Of a DNA stretch of 64,000 bases, positions 11,901 to 20,900 are shown one piece after another. The notes under the pieces were generated by a model. That model was not told the DNA's origin, did no database searches, and worked only from the letters and a program-made list of their open reading frames with translations. Origin of the DNA: Gambelia wislizenii (Eukaryota > Chordata > Lepidosauria > Squamata > Crotaphytidae); NCBI GenBank assembly GCA_030847615.1, contig JAUMIR010000015.1, positions 2,807,501 to 2,871,500 of the forward strand. Reading direction: 5' to 3'. Position numbers and translations under genes: made by a program. The first letter of the stretch is position 1; each line of letters opens with the position of its first letter.

Positions 11901-14900
11901 CCAAGCATTTTGGATAAGGAAGACTCAACCTGTGCTACACTGGCTGCAGTATGGTGAAACGATCTTAGCCACAGCCCGGAGTTTGTAAGACCTGAGCAGG
12001 GCTGTTGAAAAGAGGATGACTTGGAGGTCTCTCATTCATAAGGCCACCGTAAGTCAAACTTGTCAGCAATTTACAACAACAAGATTTTATGTGTTTCCGT
12101 ACCTGTCTTCTAAGCGAAATTGCAAACCTGTGTAAAGATTCACACTTAACATTGCCAGTGGGGTATTTTTTAATGATTTTCAGGAATATTTATTATTATA
12201 ACAGAAGGAGGGTAGATTAAGAAGGAGAAAACTTTATTTTTAAAAATCCTCCTCTGTCTTTTTCTTTCTCTCTCTCTTCTTCTCTCTCTCTTCAACCACC
12301 AAACCCATCCACCCCGATCTCGGTGGCAGGCATGTGGGGTTTCCATGACCGGGACCTGATGCTCCGTAAATCCCTTTACACCCTCATGGATAAAGGGGCC
12401 GAAAGGGAGGCCCTGAAGCGGCGCTGGCGGTGGCAGCAGACACAGCAGAACAAAGAGGTGTGGTGCCGTGGGGGGGGGGGCAGAGAGCAGGGATCTGGGA
12501 CTGGCTCATATTGACACTGAGAACCAGTGCCTTGGTGTTCCCCACCCCTAAAAATATGGGGGATCTTGGTCTGTTGGGGAATATTCCACACCAGAGCTAG
12601 GAGGAAGTCATTTGGGACTGTAAGCCCCAGAATCCCTTGCCAGCCTGGTTGTTGTGTTTGCTGGCTGGGGGATTTGGGGGGTCCTAGTCCAGAAGCAAGA
12701 CTTTCCCCAAGCCCTGGGTAGGGCTGAAATGTTGACTCGTCCCAGGAAAATGCAGATGTGTTGGGAACTGTTGTGCAGCCTTGCAGGTAGTTGCTGTAGT
12801 TCCTGACCACCTTGGGAGTGCCAGATGCCGAGCACAGAGGGATTGTAACCGCTCTAGTATCAGCTTTATGGGTGGTCAATGAGGCAGCAACAGCCGAAAA
12901 GCATCCCAGCCCTTTTGCTGATGTCGTCTACCATCCGTCCCCTACTAGCCAGTGGTAGAACTGGGCCCCAAACAAGTAATCTCACCCCAACTATCCTTGG
13001 CTGGTGATCCATTTCCCCATAGCTGGATATATGGGAACCCAAATCTGGGGTGCCTCCACCCCCAGCATAAGGCCAATAGAAGATGGGCTCCCCAAGCGGT
13101 ATAGAGTTCAGAAGCAAAGAAAATGCTTTTTTTGTGCACAAGTGGGATCCATTTCCCCCATCATTTTTATTTTTATTAGGTATTTATACCCCGCTCTTCA
13201 GCCACAAAGGCTATCAGAGTGGCTTACAAATTGTTTTAAGCAATAGCAATTTTCACATCTACACTGAAATAAGCAGCTTCCAATGTGTGTTAGCTAATTG
13301 CCCCTACAAGCCGGGTACTCATTTTACCGACCTATGAAAGTGAGAAGCAGAACAACAGAGGAAAATTCACCCCCCCCATTCAGTTCTCAGCCTTCATCAC
13401 TTTCCCCAGCCTCACACTGCAAAGCAAAGGCAAAAACTACCAGATCAGCTCCCCCTAATGCCAATGGACCTTTTTCTGTTTTAACATTGGGCCGTGATGC
13501 CAACAAGGACTCTAAATCCCATCTGCTTATTGGGAGAGACCTAGCTCCCTGCAGTGATGTTGGGCTGTAACTCCCAGCAGCTGCAAGCATTTTCAGGAGT
13601 GCTTTAGTTTTGTATTCCTGCATGGCAGAGTGCTGGAGTAGATGGTCTTTGGGGATCCCTTCCAACTCTACTGTTGGGACCTGGATTGTAAAATCTTCTT
13701 TCTCCCCTTTCTCCCACAACCCTCCCCTCCCTGCCCACACCCTCAGTCTGGCCTAGTTTACACAGAAGAAGAGTGGCAGAAGGAGTGGAACGAACTGATC
13801 AAGTTGGCCTCCAGCGAGCCGCGGATGCACTACGGCACAAACGGCAGCAACTGCGGAGGGTGAGTGGCCCCTTTCCCAAAAGCTGACCCTGCACGGGACC
13901 CACAAAGGCTGGGGAAAGCTCGGGTGGTCTGGCATTGGGGCAGCATGGATGAACCTGTCCTCCAGCAGGTGGCCCTAAAGAACAGGAGGATCCAAAGCCT
14001 GTGTTAGTCCTTCCTCTGCCACTTGCAGTCAGGACGGGTTAGAAACTTGATTTGTCTCTCTCATTTTATCTCTGCGGCGAGGTATAATTCCTTTGTGATC
14101 TTACATTCTGTATTCCCATAGTATTGCATTGTTTATACACATAACAAGTCCCCACCCACCCCATACATGTTTTTAGTTATCCACAGCTCGAAAAATAAGG
14201 ACACATACCATAGAGGTGCCCTGGGCAATGGCTAGAGAGGCATCCTGTCTAGGAATTGCTTGGTCCTCCAACACAACTCTATGGTATGTTTGTACAGGAA
14301 GTCCTTTATTTGAATAGGGTTTGCTATTGTCTGTGGTTTTACTTATACACAGTAAGTCCATGAATGCATCCCCTGTGGATACGGGGGGGGGGCATCTTTA
14401 CCCACACCCTTGGCCAGGGCTCGGAAAATGACATTTTAAAAGGAATTTGTTCCTTTGAGGCATGATTGTATTTGGAAAGTCATTACTTTGGCTTTACATT
14501 AAAAAAAAACTTTTAAATTGATTTTATAGTATAATGTTATCCTGATTCCCCCTCTTCAATTCTGCTACGCAGCCATAATACCAAAATGAAAAGATGTCCA
14601 AAATATTTCTTTATGCAGATAGCGAAAAAAGGCTTGAATGCCTTTGGAAGCCCAACATGATCTTATATTTAACAAAGCAATCCCAAATCACAATAGAATC
14701 ATGTTTTTCTTTCTTTCCTGTTTCAGGTTTGTTCGCCAATTTTCAATCAGAGTAAACATCTTAGAAAGCCAGTGTGGCATTGTGGTTTGAGCACTGGATT
14801 AGGATTCTGGAGACCAGGGTTCAAACCCCTGCTCAGCCCACTGAGTGACCTTGGGCAAGTCACACTCTCTCAGCCTGAGGGGGAGGCAACAGTAAACTCC

Positions 14901-17900
14901 TTCTGAAGAAACCTTGCCAAGAAAAGCCCATGATAGGTCACCATAAGTCAGAAATGACCTGAAGGCACACAACAACAATAAACTGCTTATACTAGGTCAT
15001 CACAGATACCCCTTTTAAATCTTCCCAAATTATTGTGACTTTTAAAAAAAGTTTCTTCTTGCATTACTTGCTGTGTTGTGCTTGTTCCTGTTACTTTTTA
15101 ATACTCCTTACTAAAGAGAAAAGTTCAGGGTTGAGAAAAGAGTGACATAAAACTCAGGGAAAATTCCTGTTAAAATAATCCTTTGGAAATAACTTCCAAA
15201 GTAACTACAAAACATTACTTGTTGCACTAGTAAATAAACTTTGCTCCTGTTCCTTGTATTACTTTTGAAATGCAACTTCATTGCAATTCATATGTAAAAA
15301 ACAATTAATTAAAGTTAACAATGTTTTTCCTGTCAAAAATCCCTCTATAGAAACAAAATTTCCAAAAGTCACTAGAAAAATGTATGTTACACTTGTTACA
15401 CTGGTAGGTGATGGTTACATTGTTTTGAAATGTAGGTTCACTCTGCCCTTGTAACCAAAATAAATACAGTTGTCCCTCCGTATTTACGGATTTGAGTATC
15501 CATGGCTTGAAAATATTCTTAAAAAAATAATAATCCAAAAAGCAAAGCTTGATTTTGCCATCTTATATATGGGACACCATTTGCGATGCCATTGCATAGA
15601 ATGGGACTTGAGTATTCACAGATTTGGGTATTCACGGGGGGGTCCTGGAACCAAACCCCAGCGAATAGGAAGGAACAACTGTAACTGTAGGATTAAATTA
15701 TAGCTGATTTGGCTGCCTATAATTCAGTATTGATCATTTATTTTAGGTAACTTGGTTACATGCAAGTTGTGGTTTCCAATCTGTTGCTCTGCCTTTAGGA
15801 CAGATCAGTGCTTTTCAGGCTATCTGAGGTGGGGGGCTGGCAATTCCGCCCCCCATGCACCAGGGACTGACACTAAACTTCTGGTCTTTGGGTACAACAG
15901 TATCTTTCTTTCCTGGAAACTTACCAGGAACTGGCAGCCGACGGCCCAAGAACTGGCTCCGGTCCAGGGACCACCAATTTGAGCTTGGATGGGCTAGATA
16001 GCACCCCTGTTCTTCATGCCAGTTAGTTCTGGCTTGGAACTGGACCATTTCTGTTTATGAGGAAAGGCTGGGGGAGCTGAGCATGTTCATCCTGGTGAAG
16101 AGAAGACTGAATGGGGACAAGATGGACCTCTTTAAATACCTCAAGGGCTGCCCCAGAGAGGAGGGGGCAAGTTAGTTTTCTCCTGCCCTAGAGAGGAAGG
16201 CCAGATCTAATGGCCTTAAGTTCCAGGAGGGTAGATGTGAACATGAGAAGGAACTTCTGGAGGGCCAAAGCTGTTGAGGAATGGAACCGATTGCCTAGAG
16301 AGGTGGTGGGGTCTCCTTGTCGGGACATCCTCTAAAGAGGCTGGTCAGCTACCCTCTGGGGAGACGCTAAGTAGAGAGCCTGTACTGAGCAGAGGGTTGG
16401 AGTGGATGAACTCAGGGAAACCCCTTCCAACTCTATTTTATTTATTATTGTGGATCTGTTTGAATGTCCCCTGGTTCCTCTCCTCAGTTTCCTCTTCTGT
16501 TAACCAACCAAGCCAGGAGTTTTGCTGGGGCTGAGTTAGGTGCCTGAGAGTCAGAAGCCAATGGGCTTTCCCTTTTCTCTGACCCCTTGCAGGGTGGAAG
16601 GATCCGAGGAGCCTGTCTACGAGAGCTTGGAGGAGTTCCATGTCTTCGTCTTGGCCCACGTCCTCAAGAGGCCCATTGTGGTGGTGGCCGACACGATGCT
16701 GAGAGATTCCGGCGGAGAAGGTACAGGATGGGATGGGGGACGTTCAGAGTGGGCGGCCAGGGTCTCCCTCAAATGAAAGACACCCCTTCCCTATGTTGGT
16801 CCCCCTCCCTTCCCAACCACCGTCTCATTCTACTTTATTTATACCTGGCTGTTCCTCACAGGAGCTCAGCGTGTTTCATAGTCTCTGCTGCTGTTCTGGG
16901 CCTTCCGGTTGTTTCCAACTTATGGTGGCCCTACAGTGATCATGAGAGCCAGTGTGGTGTTGTGGTTTGAGCATTGGACCGAGACTAGAGATCAGAGTTC
17001 GAATTCCTGCTTGTCCATGGAAACCCACTGGGTGACCTTGGGCAGGTCCAACTCTCTCAGCCTCAGAGGAAGGCAAGGGCAAACTCCCTCTGAACAGATC
17101 TTGCCAAGAAAACCCCACGGGTCACCATAAGTCGGAAACCACTTGAAGGCACACAACGGCAAGGTGATCGTGTTGTATGGTTTTCTTTGGAGAATGGGTA
17201 CGGAGTGGTTTGCCACTACTACCTTCCTCTGAGGCTGAGAGAGGGTGGCTTGTGCAAGGTCCCCCAGGAGGTTTCCATGGCTAAGCGAGGATTCAGACTG
17301 TGGTCTCCCCGAGTTCTAGTCCAGCACTCAAACCGCTAGGCTACACTGCACTGGCTCTTCATGTGCCTTCAAGCTGTCTAAGCGGTGATTTGAACCCTAG
17401 TCCCCTGTTGTCTGAGCCGGACACTTCATCTACTACACCATGCTGGCTTGGTCTTGGACTTCGATTTGGACTTGGTGTTTTCAAATCACCAAACTGCTGG
17501 CTCTCTAGCAGCCTCTAGCGCCATGCTGGAATATGTGCCTTCAAGCCACCTGTCACCTGAGGGCAACCCCATGAATTTCACGGGGTTTTCTTAGGCAAGG
17601 AATACTCAGGTGGCTCGCCATGGCCCTTCCTCTGAAGATAGCCCATGGTGCCCTGTATTCTCTGCCACAGTAAACACACCATTGAAATCTCCGTTCCTCT
17701 TCCAGCGTTTGCTCCGATCCCGTTCGGCGGCATCTACCTGCCATTGGAGGTTCCCGCCAGCAAGTGCCACCGCTCCCCACTGGTCCTGGCCTATGACCAA
17801 GCCCACTTCTCCGCCCTGGTATCCATGGAGCAGAAGGAGCCCACCAAGGAACAAGGTGCAAATGCAGCTTTCATCCTTGTTGTTTTTGTTGTTGTTACAG

Positions 17901-20900
17901 CCTCTCCCCCTGTATCCACAGAACCAATATCTGTGGTTTCAGTTATCCACAGCTGAAAAAAATAGGGACACATACCATAGAGCCATGTTGGAAAATGCCT
18001 AGAGGGTCATCCTATCTAGGAAATGTTAGATCCTCCAACAAACTTTTTGCTATGTTTGTACAGGAAGTCCTTTATTTTCATAGGGTTTGCTATTATCTGC
18101 AGTTTCACTAATAAAGGTAAGTCCAGGAACATATCCCTGTGGATACAGGGGCAACCTGTTGTTTTTGTCATTGCCCAGTATGGGACGCAAGCCTTTTGGG
18201 GCTTTAAATGCTATCACCAGCATCCTGAATTCAGTCCAGAAGTAAATTTATTTATTAATGTACTTGTGTGAGTTGATTTATATCCCACCTTTCTCCCAAA
18301 TGGAACTCAAAGCTGCTTACAATATAAATTAAAACAGAACATCTAAAACAATATGGAGTCCAAAAGTTTTTAAAAAGCATTAAACCATACATCTAGTTAA
18401 AACACTACTTTTAAAAGTCTTAAAATATTACATACAAAAAAAAGGATATCCAGTTGCTCATCCCTCTACTTAAGGCTGAAGTCCTGTTTGGCTGCCAGTG
18501 AAAAGGGAGCAGGAGAGGACAGATTGGACCTTCCTCAGGAGGGAGTTTTCTAGCCTAGGAGCAGCCGCCGAGAAGGCCTCGTCTCCTGTGTCCTCACCAG
18601 ATGAACCTGGGAGGGCAGCAAGATGGAGAAATATTCTGGTAGGTTCATATAGGGAGATGCGGCCTTTCAGATAGTCCGAACCTGAGCTTTATAGGTCAGA
18701 AGCAGCCATTTGAATGCTGGCCAGAAACGGACCAGCAACGAGTGAAACGGTTTCAGCATGAGATTAATTTGCTCCTTATAACCAAAAATTGGCAGCCAGT
18801 TGGAGTTGTCCCTTCTTTTGTCCTCTCCAGCCGTGATCCCGTTGACTGACTCTGAACATAAGCTGCTTCCTGTACACTTCGCTGTCGACCCTGGGAAAGA
18901 CTGGGAGTGGGGCAAAGATGACAGTGATAATGTCAAACTGGCGAGGTGAGTGCGGCTTGCCTGGGACGGCCCTTGGGGTGGGGTTCTTGGCTGGCAAGGC
19001 CTCAGGAAGGGTTGGGGAAGGGGGTTGGCTTGTGGAACTGAAGCAAAGCAGGCAGTGCCCTCCCTCAAGAACTTGCTTGCTTTAAATTTAGTCACTGTGG
19101 CCCCACCAGGAGACAACGGGGAGGGAAGCAAGCACAATGGCAGAGGATGTAGTATTTAGGGGTCTAACCAGGACTGGGAGGATAAAGCTCTGTGGAGAGG
19201 ACTATTGCAGACAATGCCTCAAGCCTAAGGAGCAGCGTTCATGCCAGGCAGGATGGGGAGCAAGGATAGCAGGGTGGAGAACGAAGGTGACCTTCTCAAG
19301 TAGAAAGCCAGACGAAAGAGAATTGACAATTCCCACTGGTGGTATCATTAGATTAACCAGGTAGCTTACTAAGAGTCAAACTTCAGAGGGATGCAGTACT
19401 GGCCTTTGAGGGGCACGGTTTTATACAGATTAGGTTTGTTAACCCATGTAAAAGAAAATTTAACTGAGAATTTATTTTTTTTAAAGAAAAATACCACAAC
19501 ATTGTTACGGGACAACATTAATTTAAAATTCTTATGAAGAAAAATCTATATAGTGTTTTTTACTTACCCTTTTGTATGTACAGGTCACCCCTATATCTGC
19601 AGAACTAGTATCTGCGGTTTCGGTTATCTGTGGGCACAAATAGGGGACACATACTATAGAGTTGTGATGGAAAAGGCCTAGAGAGGCATCTTTTAGGACT
19701 TCCATTGCAATTCTATGGTATGTTTGTACGAGAAGTCCTTTATTTTAATAGGATTTGCTATTATCCGCACTTTCACTTATACACGGTAAGTCCAGGAACT
19801 TCCCCTGCAGATACTTGAGGGCGGGGGTGACCTGTACTTTTACTTTCATTTTTGAAGAGTAGTGATATTTTGGACCATGAAAAGAAACTCTTTTATTCTT
19901 CTTAGTTGGCAAACAACACTGTTCTTTACAGAAGTATCTCTGATGCTTTAATAGAGATTTTTGACAACACAAACCTAAAAGATTTATCTGAAAATACTTC
20001 CCAAATGACAGCTGGGATTATTTGAAATGATTTATCTGCAAAAACATTTTCTTTTGTGTTTAAGAGAAGTAATAAAAGATGGTTGGTTGCATTAAAATAA
20101 ATTTTAGCCCTTTCAAGCTTTGTGCTTTCCAATCTTTTTCTACAAGATACCTGTTTTTGAAAATTGAAGTTAGCACTTATTTTGGGTGAGGAGGGAGGAG
20201 TTTGTGCAAGTAGTTAAGTCTTGCTTAGGGTGAAAAATTGCTTGGCACTGGTACTGCGCAGATGTGAAAGGCCAAATGGGAGTCTGGCCCTGGAGTTGGC
20301 ATTTCAGGTATAGGGAAGACAAAAATCAGGGAGAATGCTTGGGCAGAAAGTTTTCTCTCTAGATCCAGGGACCAGAAATCCTCCCGTTCAATGATGCCTT
20401 CTCTTTCTCTCTTGCTCTCTTTCTCTTGTGTCTTTTTCTTCATTAGCGTGACGCTCTCACTGGAGGCCAAGCTCCACTTGCTGCACAGCTACATGAATGT
20501 AAAGTGGATCACTCTGCCTTGTGACACACAGGTAAAGGAACGCAAAGGAGCACAGACCTCTCTTGGAAGGGTGTGGGGGGTTTTTTCTCACGACTCTGGC
20601 CCCAAGGGAGGAGACGACGGTGCCGGACCAAAATGGGTGAAATGCCAGATGCTGTATAGCTGGGGGTTTGGAGCAGGGTGGTCATTTGCAAAAGGAACTT
20701 CAGGGAGAGAGGTCAGCCATTCCTTTTCCTTCCACCTCTCTTCAGCTTCTCGTCCCATAAGAACACAGAAAGAGGGCCCTTGTTTTGGCTGAAGTTTCTG
20801 CCTGATATCACAGGCCTTTTTCTTGCCCAATCTACCCAGTCCTCCTCCTGGCTTTCTCCCAGGCTCTACTCCCTCTGCCCCCCCCCCATGCTGACTTCCA

